Assembly (NCBI RefSeq): GCF_000328525.1
Contig: NC_019964.1
Location: 1,054,001 to 1,118,000, forward strand
DNA length: 64,000 nucleotides
Direction: 5' to 3'
Origin: Halovivax ruber XH-70
GTDB lineage: Archaea; Halobacteriota; Halobacteria; Halobacteriales; Natrialbaceae
A model generated the notes under the pieces. The model was not told the DNA's origin. It saw only the letters and a list, made by a program, of their open reading frames with translations, and did no database searches. Both the position numbers and the translations under genes were made by a program. Shown piece by piece: positions 8,271 to 15,745 of this stretch; position 1 is the stretch's first letter, and each line of letters begins with the position of its first letter.

Positions 8271-8720
8271 ATTGCTGATTTACCGGTGAGACACTTGAAT
8301 ACATCGGGCACGGAAGCGTGGACAGCGGACACCCGCAATAGCTGTTTCGAGAGCCGTTCCTCCGCGTTAATGGCGCCACGCTGAGCCACTGAGAACGAGT
8401 CCGATGTGGCCTGATCGATTGCCACCGCTGTGTCTGAGAGTGAACCCCTCCATCGTTCCGCTCACGATTCCGTTCCAGTGTGGAACCGGTGATACCCGAT
8501 GTTGTCCGTTCCCTACCCGATCGAATCGTCCTGTGCTGTCCACACGAAACCCATCGAATCGTCCCGGTTCGGCCCTGAAATACCGATTGAACCACCGCCA
8601 AAAGTCGACTTTTACCGCCGTCTGGTCGGTGCGCGTATCCAGTGCTTACGCTACTGCCGGAGATTTCGTTTCCCGAGTGAGGGCGCAACGACTATTTACG
8701 TGCCGGATCCAGGGTGGAAT
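8271..8720. other. Divergent promoter region between two GlmU-like genes
   Basis: This 450-base gap separates two head-to-head nucleotidyltransferase genes. Open frames inside it have no haloarchaeal protein character. A TATA-like CTATTTAC lies about 28 bases before the ATG at 8721 and suggests a leaderless transcript there. A small inverted repeat (GTTCCA, 3-base loop, TGGAAC) lies near 8474. I see nothing else. Confidence 0.45.
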
Positions 8721-9941
8721 ATGCAAACTGTCGTCCTCGCGGCCGGGAAAGGAACGCGGATGCGTCCCCTCACGGATCGCCGCCCGAAACCGATGGTTCC
8801 GGTCGCGAACCGACCGCTCGTGGCCCACACCGTCGACGCCGCCGTCGAGGCGGGTGCCTCCTGGATTTTCCTCGTCGTGGGCTACGAAGCCGAGCCGATT
8901 CGCGAGTACTTCGGCGAGACGTACGCTGGCGTCCCGATCACGTACGTTCGGCAGACGGAACGGCTCGGGACGGCCGACGCGGTTCGAGCCGCCAGCGCGT
9001 CACTCGACGACGCTCCGTTCGTCGTCCTGAACGGCGACGCGCTGTTCGACCAGGACGGTCTCGACGAGCTCTTCGACGGCGGCCCGGCCATCGCGAGTGT
9101 CCGGGTCGACGACCCCACCCAGTACGGCGTCCTCGACGTCGACGACGATACCGTCACCGGCATCGTCGAAAAGCCAGCCGACCCGCCGTCGAATCTGATC
9201 AACGCCGGCGCGTATCACTTCCCGGCGGCGGCACGCGAGTGGCTCGACGTTCCGAAGAGCGAGCGGGGCGAACACGAACTCACCGACGTCGTCGAGCACA
9301 CGATCGACCGGGTGGACGTCCGCCCGGTCCCCCTCTCCCGCTGGCTCGACGTGGGTCGGCCGTGGGAACTCCTCGAAGCGAACGAGTGGAAGATCGCCGA
9401 ACTCGCCGACAGGCACGGATCGACCACCGACGCCGCGAGCGCAGAATCGTTCGACGGGACGGTCAGCGACGACGCGACGATCCGCGGCCCGGTCGTCGTC
9501 GAATCCGGCGCGACAGTCCGCGAGGGCGTCACCATCGAGGGGCCCGCGCTGATCCGGTCGGGCGCGACCGTCGGCCCGAACGCCTACATTCGGGGAACGA
9601 CGCTGGTCGGCCAGGACGCCAGTGTCGGCCACGCTGTCGAGGTGAAGAACTCGGTCTTGATGGCCGGTGCCGCGATCAACCACCTCTCCTACGTCGGTGA
9701 CTCGATCCTCGGCCGCGACGTCAACTTCGGTGCGGGCTCCGTCGTCGCCAACCTCCGACACGACGACGACCCGGTCGAACTCACCGTCAAGGGCGAGCGG
9801 GTCTCGACCGGCCGGCGGAAGTTCGGCGTCGTCCTCGGCGACGACGCCAAGACGGGGATCGACACCAACCTCAACGCGGGTGTCACGCTCTCGACGGGTG
9901 CGACGACGAAGCCGGGCGAATCCGTCACGCGCGATCGGTAA
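8721..9941 (+). CDS. glmU: Bifunctional GlmU-like UDP-N-acetylglucosamine pyrophosphorylase/acetyltransferase
   Basis: A 406-residue protein. MQTVVLAAGKGTRMRPLTD and RRPKPMVPVANRP form the nucleotidyltransferase signature. LNGDALF is the metal-binding site, and EKPADPPSNLINAGAY the sugar-binding loop. A long hexapeptide-repeat beta-helix follows, ending with DVNFGAGSVVANLRHDD, which resembles the GlmU acetyltransferase active-site region. The frame is open upstream to 8499, but the ATG at 8721 begins the catalytic motif and has a TATA element at the right distance. GlmM lies 130 bases downstream on the same strand, matching the pathway order. Confidence 0.9.
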   Translation: MQTVVLAAGKGTRMRPLTDRRPKPMVPVANRPLVAHTVDAAVEAGASWIFLVVGYEAEPIREYFGETYAGVPITYVRQTERLGTADAVRAASASLDDAPFVVLNGDALFDQDGLDELFDGGPAIASVRVDDPTQYGVLDVDDDTVTGIVEKPADPPSNLINAGAYHFPAAAREWLDVPKSERGEHELTDVVEHTIDRVDVRPVPLSRWLDVGRPWELLEANEWKIAELADRHGSTTDAASAESFDGTVSDDATIRGPVVVESGATVREGVTIEGPALIRSGATVGPNAYIRGTTLVGQDASVGHAVEVKNSVLMAGAAINHLSYVGDSILGRDVNFGAGSVVANLRHDDDPVELTVKGERVSTGRRKFGVVLGDDAKTGIDTNLNAGVTLSTGATTKPGESVTRDR

Positions 9942-10071
9942 CGGCGGCAGCGGTGGCGCCGTCAAACGATTGCGCCGCCACGAACCGGCCGATCGCCGTC
10001 CCGACGCCGGTTCGTCTCACGTGGTGGAACGGACCCCAACGTTTTCGAGCGGGCCACCCGGAGTCACCCGC

Positions 10072-11493
10072 ATGTCACTGTTCGGAACGAGCGGCGTCCG
10101 CGGACCCGTAGGCGACGTCGTCACTGCGGAGCTGGCACTGTCTGTGGGGCGTGCGGTCGGCGTCGATGCCGATCGCGTCGTGGTCGGGCGGGACGTGCGC
10201 GAAACGGGCGACCTGCTCGTCGACGCTGTCGCTGCCGGACTTCGCGAGTCCGGAACCGACGTCGTGGACGTCGGGGTCGCGACCACGCCGACGATCGCCC
10301 GCTCGGTCGGCTGGCGCGACGCGGACTTCGGGATCGCCGTCACCGCCTCGCACAACCCACCCGCGGACAACGGGCTCAAACTCTGGGACGAGACCGGCAA
10401 GGCCCTGGATCGCGATTCGCTCTCGACGATCGAGGACCGAATCGAGGAGAACGAAACCGACCTCGTCGCCTGGGACGGCGTCGGCGTACGAACGTCGTGG
10501 CCCGAGGCGACCGATCGCCACGTCGACGCACTCGTCGATGCCGTCTCGATGCCGGACGAGCCGGCACTCGAGCGCCAGCCGTCGGTCGTCGTCGACGTCG
10601 GCTCGGGAACGGGGTCGATCACCGCCGCCGCGCTCCGGGAACTGGGCTGTCACGTCGAGACCCTGAACGCGCTATCGGACGGCCGATTCCCGGCCCGTCC
10701 GAGCGAGCCGACGCCGGCGAACTGCGAGACACTGTCGCGCGTCGTCGCGACGACCGACGCCGACCTCGGCGTGGCACACGACGGGGACGCCGACCGGCTG
10801 GTGGCCGTCACCGAGGACGGGACGATTCTCGACGGTGACGTCCTGCTTGCGCTGTTCGGGCGCGATGCCGTCGAGCGGACGGATCCCATCGAGCGTGCAG
10901 GTGCGGAGTCGACCGAACCCGACACGTCCAGCGACGAGCCCCTCGTCGCGGCGCCGGTCAACACGAGCCTCGCGGTGGACGACGCCCTCGCCGACGTCGG
11001 CGCCTCCCTCACGCGAACGCGTGTCGGTGACGGCTACGTCGCCGAGCGAGCCACCGACCCGGCCGTCGTCTTCGGTGGCGAACCCTCCGGCGCGTGGATC
11101 TGGCCGGACGAGACGCCGTGTCCGGACGGCCCGCTCGCGGCCTGCCGACTCGCCGCGCTCGTCGCGCGCGATGGGCCACTTTCTGCCCTCGCAGCCGACG
11201 TTCCGTCGTATCCGATCCACCGCGAGTCGGTCGAAACGTCCGAGAAGGATGCCGTCATGGGAACGCTCGCCGCATCGATCGCCGACGGGGCCGGCCCCGA
11301 ACCGATCGAGGCCACGGACGATCGCGACGGGCTTCGCGTCGATCTGGGCGACGCCTGGTACCTCCTCCGAGCGAGCGGCACCCAGCCGCTCGTCCGGATC
11401 ACGGCACAGGCCAGGGACGACGATCGCGCCCAGGAGGTGTTCGAGGCCGCTCGGCAGTTGGTCGACGAGACCGTCGAGAGTGGGTCTGCCTGA
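10072..11493 (+). CDS. glmM: Phosphoglucosamine mutase / phosphohexomutase
   Basis: A 473-residue enzyme of the alpha-D-phosphohexomutase family. MSLFGTSGVRG is the usual N-terminus. TASHNPPADNG contains the phosphoserine loop, AHDGDADRL the metal-binding loop, GGEPSG the sugar-binding loop, and RASGTQPLVRI the phosphate-binding loop near the C-terminus. It likely converts glucosamine-6-P to glucosamine-1-P between GlmS and GlmU. The frame is open from 9667, but that extension is Arg/Ser-rich shadow over the end of glmU. The ATG at 10072 is preceded by a TATA-like CGTTTTCG at about -28. Confidence 0.92.
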   Translation: MSLFGTSGVRGPVGDVVTAELALSVGRAVGVDADRVVVGRDVRETGDLLVDAVAAGLRESGTDVVDVGVATTPTIARSVGWRDADFGIAVTASHNPPADNGLKLWDETGKALDRDSLSTIEDRIEENETDLVAWDGVGVRTSWPEATDRHVDALVDAVSMPDEPALERQPSVVVDVGSGTGSITAAALRELGCHVETLNALSDGRFPARPSEPTPANCETLSRVVATTDADLGVAHDGDADRLVAVTEDGTILDGDVLLALFGRDAVERTDPIERAGAESTEPDTSSDEPLVAAPVNTSLAVDDALADVGASLTRTRVGDGYVAERATDPAVVFGGEPSGAWIWPDETPCPDGPLAACRLAALVARDGPLSALAADVPSYPIHRESVETSEKDAVMGTLAASIADGAGPEPIEATDDRDGLRVDLGDAWYLLRASGTQPLVRITAQARDDDRAQEVFEAARQLVDETVESGSA

Positions 11494-11589
11494 CGGTGGC
11501 TCGTCGTCTGGAATTGTCCGGCGTCCGTATTGCGTTGCCGGCGGTCCATCCCCGAAAAGATATGGCGGTGGGCGGGCGAACGTATCGGT

Positions 11590-12324
11590 ATGCAAGCTGT
11601 CGTACTCGCAGCCGGGAAGGGTACCCGGCTCGAGCCGCTCACCGAGGACACCCCCAAGGCACTGGTCGAGGTCGACGGAACCCCGCTCGTCGAAGACGTC
11701 TTCGACAACCTGATCGAGATCGGCGCGACGGAACTCATCGTCGTCGTCGGGCACCTGAAGGAACAGATCATCGAACGCTACGACGACGAGTACCGTGGCG
11801 TCCCGATCACCTACGCCCACCAGCGCGAACAGGCCGGGCTCGCACACGCGATTTTACAGGCCGAACCGCACATCGACGACGACTTCATGCTGATGCTGGG
11901 CGACAACATCTTCCGCGGTAACCTCGGGGACGTCGTCAATCGTCAGCAGGAGGACCGCGCCGACGCAGCCTTCCTCGTCGAGGAGGTGCCCTGGGAGGAA
12001 GCCTCTCGATACGGCGTGCTCGATACGAACGAGTACGGCGAGGTCGTCGAGGTCATGGAGAAGCCCGACGACCCGCCGTCGAATCTCGTGATGACCGGCT
12101 TCTACACGTTTACGCCGGCGATCTTCCACGCCTGCCACCTCGTTCAGCCTTCCGACCGCGGCGAGTACGAACTCCCGGACGCGATCGATCTCCTCATCCA
12201 GTCCGGCCGCACCATCGACGCCATCCGGATGGACGGCTGGCGCGTCGACGTCGGCTACCCCGAGGACCGCGACCGCGCCGAGGAACTCGTCCAGGAGGCA
12301 CAGGCGCCGGAAGTGACGGAGTGA
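11590..12324 (+). CDS. aglF: Glucose-1-phosphate uridylyltransferase AglF-like
   Basis: A 244-residue single-domain nucleotidyltransferase. MQAVVLAAGKGTRLEPLTED and TPKALVEVDG form the nucleotide-binding signature, and LMLGDNIFRGNL provides the metal-binding Asp. EKPDDPPSNLVMTGFYTF is the sugar-binding segment. It has no beta-helix, matching Haloferax AglF, which makes UDP-glucose for N-glycan assembly. A likely UDP-glucose dehydrogenase (AglM) follows at 12648, supporting a UDP-Glc to UDP-GlcA route. I took the ATG at 11590 because a TATA-like AAAGATAT lies about 27 bases upstream. Confidence 0.88.
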   Translation: MQAVVLAAGKGTRLEPLTEDTPKALVEVDGTPLVEDVFDNLIEIGATELIVVVGHLKEQIIERYDDEYRGVPITYAHQREQAGLAHAILQAEPHIDDDFMLMLGDNIFRGNLGDVVNRQQEDRADAAFLVEEVPWEEASRYGVLDTNEYGEVVEVMEKPDDPPSNLVMTGFYTFTPAIFHACHLVQPSDRGEYELPDAIDLLIQSGRTIDAIRMDGWRVDVGYPEDRDRAEELVQEAQAPEVTE

Positions 12325-12333
12325 GAATGGCAA

Positions 12334-12567
12334 TCACTGCGACCGATCACGACCAGCCTTCGCGACCCGTCGGCGGTGTTCGACGTCGATGTCGGATTCT
12401 CGTGCGGACTTGAGCTGCGAATCGATCAGCCTGTTTTGCTGCTCACCCCACACCTCCGGGTCGTGCGTTTCGATGTACTCGACCCAGCGTTTGATGGCCG
12501 TGAGGCGCTGCTGTCGATTCCGGTCGCGCTTTTCGTCGAGTGATTCTTGTTCCGTTGCTTTGGCCAC
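12334..12567 (-). CDS. Small conserved-looking charged protein of unknown function
   Basis: A 77-residue, highly charged, helical protein starting from a GTG at 12565-12567 (VAKATEQESLDEKRDRNRQQ). The middle contains VEYIETHDPEVWGEQQNRLIDSQ and looks like a real, non-random sequence. An ATG at 12628-12630 would add 21 residues, but that extension overlaps the aglM promoter region and looks non-coding. It lies between aglF and aglM on the opposite strand, so it does not share their transcript. I do not recognise the family. Confidence 0.5.
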   Translation of the reverse strand: MAKATEQESLDEKRDRNRQQRLTAIKRWVEYIETHDPEVWGEQQNRLIDSQLKSARESDIDVEHRRRVAKAGRDRSQ

Positions 12568-12647
12568 ACTCGTCCTTGAACTACCGTCTCCAAATTTCTT
12601 CGCCCAGACCCACAAACCACTAAGCCCCACGCGACATCCCCACGCGT

Positions 12648-14027
12648 ATGCACGTCTCCATCGTCGGCAGCGGCTACGTCGGGACGACCGTCGCGGCCTG
12701 CCTCGCCGATATGGGCCACGAGGTCGTCAACGTCGACATCGACGAGGATATCGTCGACGCGATCAACGCTGGCGAGTCGCCGATCCACGAGCCCGGACTG
12801 GCGCCCCTGATCGACGAGCACGCCGGCGTTCGCCTGCGTGCGACGACCGACTACGACGAGATCGTCGACACCGATCTCACGATGCTCTGTCTACCGACGC
12901 CCCAACAGGAAGACGGGAGTCTCGAGCTCGGTCCGATGCGCGCGGCGAGCGAGTCTCTCGGTGAGGCCCTGGCCGACGCCGGTGAAGCGGTCACCGGGGC
13001 ACTCGACGATGCAGACTCCGGCACCGATTCCCACCTCGTCGTCGTCAAGAGCACCGTCCTCCCCGGGACCACCGAGGACGTCGTGGGTCCGATCGTCGCC
13101 CAGGCTGCCGGGATGACGGTCGGCGACGACCTCGATCTCGCGATGAATCCGGAGTTCCTCCGGATGGGGACGGCCGTGCCGGACTTTCAGGAGCCCGACA
13201 AGGTCGTCGTCGGTGCGACGAGCGAAGACGCAGCCGCGACTCTCCGTGACCTCTACGCACCGATTCTCGAACGGGAGGGAACGGATTACGTCGAGACGGA
13301 CGTCCGCTCGGCCGAACTCATCAAGTACGCGAACAACGCATTCCTCGCCTCGAAGGTCTCGCTGGTCAACGAACTCGGCAATATCGCGAAAGCGTACGGC
13401 GCGGACGCCTACGAAGTGCTCGACGCCGTCGGGCTCGACGACAGAATCTCGGAGCGATTCATGCGCTCCGGACTCGGCTGGGGCGGCTCGTGCTTTCCGA
13501 AGGACGTCAACGCGCTGCGAGCCGGAGCCCGCGACCAGGGCTACGAGCCGGGCCTGCTCGATGCGGTCGTCGCCGTCAACGACGGCCAGCCCGATCGCCT
13601 CGTCTCGTTGCTGGCCGATCACGTCGACATCGAGGACGCCAGGATCGCCGTCCTCGGACTCTCGTTCAAGCCCCACACCGACGACATCCGGAAGTCCCGC
13701 TCGCTGCTGGTGATCGACCGGCTTCGCGAGCGCGGTGCCGACGTGGTCGCCCACGACCCGGTGGCGATCGAGAACGTGCGCGAATATTACGCCGAACGGA
13801 ACGGCGGTTCGGCCGACTCGGCTCCCGACGGCGAAACGGGATCGCTCACCTTCGAAGCATCCATCGCGGATGCACTCGCGGGCGTCGACGGTGCCGTCCT
13901 GGCCACCGACTGGCCCGAGTACGACGATCTGCCTGTCAGGGGTATGGACCAACGGATTCTCGTCGACGGGCGTCGGATCGACGTCGACCGGGATCGATTG
14001 GACACCTACGACGGATTGACGTGGTGA
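12648..14027 (+). CDS. aglM: UDP-glucose 6-dehydrogenase AglM-like
   Basis: A 459-residue enzyme oxidising UDP-glucose to UDP-glucuronic acid with 2 NAD+. The N-terminus GSGYVGTTVAA binds NAD, and MNPEFLRMGTAVPDF is the family signature. The central helix contains KYANNAFLASKVSLVNEL. GWGGSCFPKDVNAL carries the catalytic cysteine (about Cys282). A C-terminal UDP-binding domain follows (LGLSFKPHTDDIRKSRS). Haloferax AglM has the same role in N-glycosylation, and the neighbouring AglF supplies the substrate. A TATA-like CACTAAG lies about 28 bases before the start. Confidence 0.94.
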   Translation: MHVSIVGSGYVGTTVAACLADMGHEVVNVDIDEDIVDAINAGESPIHEPGLAPLIDEHAGVRLRATTDYDEIVDTDLTMLCLPTPQQEDGSLELGPMRAASESLGEALADAGEAVTGALDDADSGTDSHLVVVKSTVLPGTTEDVVGPIVAQAAGMTVGDDLDLAMNPEFLRMGTAVPDFQEPDKVVVGATSEDAAATLRDLYAPILEREGTDYVETDVRSAELIKYANNAFLASKVSLVNELGNIAKAYGADAYEVLDAVGLDDRISERFMRSGLGWGGSCFPKDVNALRAGARDQGYEPGLLDAVVAVNDGQPDRLVSLLADHVDIEDARIAVLGLSFKPHTDDIRKSRSLLVIDRLRERGADVVAHDPVAIENVREYYAERNGGSADSAPDGETGSLTFEASIADALAGVDGAVLATDWPEYDDLPVRGMDQRILVDGRRIDVDRDRLDTYDGLTW

Positions 14028-14067
14028 CCGAACGCCAGCGCACCGTCTCAGACACGGAGACTGTCCA

Positions 14068-14457
14068 ATGCACGTAGATATCCTCGACGCGACGATCGAA
14101 CTCGACGAGTCGCTCGTCGACGACGCCACGCCGGCCGAAATTCGCCGACAAGTAGTCGCGTACGGACGTGGGGAGCGGACAGCATTCGACCTCGAGCTTT
14201 CCCTCCCCGACGGGTTTCTCGGCGACGTGATGGGTGCGATGATGCAGATTCCGTACGGCGAGACCCGTACCTACGGCGAACTAGCCACTGCCCTCGATAC
14301 TGCGCCGGTCGCGGTCGGCCAGGCCTGCGGTCGAAATCCGATCCCCTTGCTCGTTCCGTGCCACCGCGTCGTCGCGACCGACGGTGGCCTGGGTGGCTAC
14401 TCGGCGACTGGGGGCGTAGCGACGAAACGGCGATTGCTGGCACTCGAGGAGAAGTAG
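14068..14457 (+). CDS. ogt: Methylated-DNA--protein-cysteine methyltransferase (Ogt-like)
   Basis: A 129-residue protein. The C-terminal two thirds contain the suicidal methyltransferase core: PYGETRTYGELA, GQACGRNPIPLLVPCHRVV with the acceptor Cys in PCHR, and GGYSATGGVATKRRLLALE. It repairs O6-alkylguanine by transferring the alkyl group to its own cysteine. The N-terminal domain is shorter than in bacterial Ada or Ogt. It follows aglM by 40 bases on the same strand but is functionally unrelated. Confidence 0.9.
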   Translation: MHVDILDATIELDESLVDDATPAEIRRQVVAYGRGERTAFDLELSLPDGFLGDVMGAMMQIPYGETRTYGELATALDTAPVAVGQACGRNPIPLLVPCHRVVATDGGLGGYSATGGVATKRRLLALEEK

Positions 14458-14514
14458 GCGTCCGTCGGATCGTGAGCAGAACAGCAGAGCGAGTGGCCCC
14501 TCTCCTAACGCTTC

Positions 14515-14997
14515 TCACGGCGGATTTTCTCCCGCATTCAACGGTGCGTACGACCCTTCGTGGTAGGCGACGCGCCAGAGTTTGCAAACGGCCCGCGTGA
14601 CCAGCGCTTCGGGCGTCTGTGTGATGCAAGAGCGCTGCACGTCGTCAGGATCGGAGCTCGCGTCGGGCGGTGGATGGTAGTGTTCGAGCCCTGGGACGTG
14701 AATGTAGTCACCTCCATGTGGGTGTCTTCCCCAGCGGACGTTCACTTCCGCAGAGTCGGTGTAGTGGAATTTGTACTCACCCCGTGTCGTCCACTGGATG
14801 TCGAGTCTGGCGGTGTCGGCCTCGCAGAGCCCGTCGTCGAACGTCACTTCGAGGACCGTCGGATCGAGATAGTCGTCGAGGCGGGCAGTGGCCAGTGGCT
14901 CCATTTCCTCGATGATCTCGCGGATCGTAAGTAGTGCCGGACGATCTGCCGTCCCACGGAGGTGATGCACTTCGGTTGGAGCTGACGGTTCCGGCAT
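14515..14997 (-). CDS. RWxRHP-family partner protein of DUF7342-type module (copy 2)
   Basis: A 160-residue protein homologous to the one at 2078-2518. ARLDIQW, a G...Y segment, RWGRHP, then an H-rich stretch with HYHPPPDASSDPDD align with ARLEIVW, RWDRHP and HVHPGPDAPTPGDD. The shared Arg/His/Asp positions mark the likely functional site. It starts 3 bases after the stop of the HTH gene at 15001-15591, in the same order as the first module. The extreme C-terminus differs between the two copies. No named family is recognised. It could be an effector controlled by, or paired with, the HTH protein. Confidence 0.65.
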   Translation of the reverse strand: MPEPSAPTEVHHLRGTADRPALLTIREIIEEMEPLATARLDDYLDPTVLEVTFDDGLCEADTARLDIQWTTRGEYKFHYTDSAEVNVRWGRHPHGGDYIHVPGLEHYHPPPDASSDPDDVQRSCITQTPEALVTRAVCKLWRVAYHEGSYAPLNAGENPP

Positions 14998-15000
14998 TTG

Positions 15001-15591
15001 TTAGGCGGGAAGGCTATCGTCAGCCACGTTGTGGTCTCCGTCGACGAATCGCTCGGCGTTTTCGATCGAGAGGGCAGCGTTCGCGAATGCGAGATTGCGC
15101 CGGAGTCGCTTCCACTTGCGAACCGTCTCCGGATCGATCTCGTCTCGCGTCGACGTGTCTGGCGATAGCGTTTGATTGGTCTGTTCGACGGCCAACTCTT
15201 CAGGAGAATCGACGCCGAACTCACCCTGTAAGTCGGTGAGTCGGTCGCGCAACTCCGTGACTCGTGTGACGAGTTCGTCGGACGAGTAGTGGTCGAGAAT
15301 GTCCGCGGCCTGTTCGACAACGAGTGACTCGGGCGACCGACGGAACACTGCCCCGCCGTGTTCGCCGGAAGTCGTCGTGACGAACCCCTCGTCGACGAGC
15401 GTGTTCAGGTGCTTCCGTGCCGTTTTCGGCGCCGTTCGTGCATCTTCGGCGACCGTCGCGGCAGTGACGAAATCGTACGTATGAGCGATGACGTGCCGAA
15501 TTCGTTCGTATGGAGTCGTTTCGGCCTCCCACTCGGCGCCGACGGCTTCGTTTACGTCGTCGAAGGCGTCCGGTGGTGATCGATCGTTCAT
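15001..15591 (-). CDS. DUF7342-like winged-helix regulator (module copy 2)
   Basis: A 196-residue protein. TPYERIRHVIAHTYDFVTAATVAEDARTAPKTARKHLNTLVDEGFV is a clear winged helix-turn-helix, and the C-terminal half is helical (VRKWKRLRRNLAFANAALSIENA). It has the same two-gene organisation as 2515-3090. A perfect 14-bp palindrome (15611-15624) sits exactly in the TATA position before its ATG at 15589-15591, which suggests autorepression. A TnpB element has inserted about 70 bases beyond that promoter. Confidence 0.7.
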   Translation of the reverse strand: MNDRSPPDAFDDVNEAVGAEWEAETTPYERIRHVIAHTYDFVTAATVAEDARTAPKTARKHLNTLVDEGFVTTTSGEHGGAVFRRSPESLVVEQAADILDHYSSDELVTRVTELRDRLTDLQGEFGVDSPEELAVEQTNQTLSPDTSTRDEIDPETVRKWKRLRRNLAFANAALSIENAERFVDGDHNVADDSLPA

Positions 15592-15610
15592 GGGGTCATA
15601 TCCGAGATAC

Positions 15611-15624
15611 AGTAATATATTACT
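15611..15624 (-). promoter_or_regulatory. Perfect 14-bp palindrome overlapping the TATA box of module 2
   Basis: AGTAATATATTACT is its own reverse complement. Its centre is about 26 bases upstream of the ATG at 15591, where the TATA box of a leaderless haloarchaeal promoter should be. A dimeric winged-helix protein bound here would exclude TBP, so this is a good operator candidate for the downstream HTH gene. Confidence 0.6.
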
Positions 15625-15687
15625 TTGGTGCGGTCATATTCTACACTCGCGGATCGGCCGAGAACACGGGTGTCCACACCGTGGCTG

Positions 15688-15745
15688 TTGACGTCCTCCC
15701 GTCCTGAAGGGCGAGGATTCCCGACCGCAGTTGGGATATTAAGGT
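15688..15745 (-). ncRNA. Candidate omega-RNA scaffold at the right end of TnpB element 1
   Basis: The 3' end of tnpB and the right end form two stems: TCCC/GGGA (15719-15722 with 15733-15736) and the terminal hairpin (15695-15716). The same pair of stems, with the same TTGGGATATTA box, recurs at the second element (30647-30699). TnpB guide RNAs come from this region and read into flanking DNA, so the guide would be the 20 bases at 15668-15687. Confidence 0.45.
15695..15716. repeat. Right-end subterminal hairpin of TnpB element 1
   Basis: An imperfect inverted repeat with TGAA loop (CCTC..CGTCC TGAA GGGCGAGG). It has the same loop and orientation as the left-end hairpin at 17129-17148. Confidence 0.6.
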
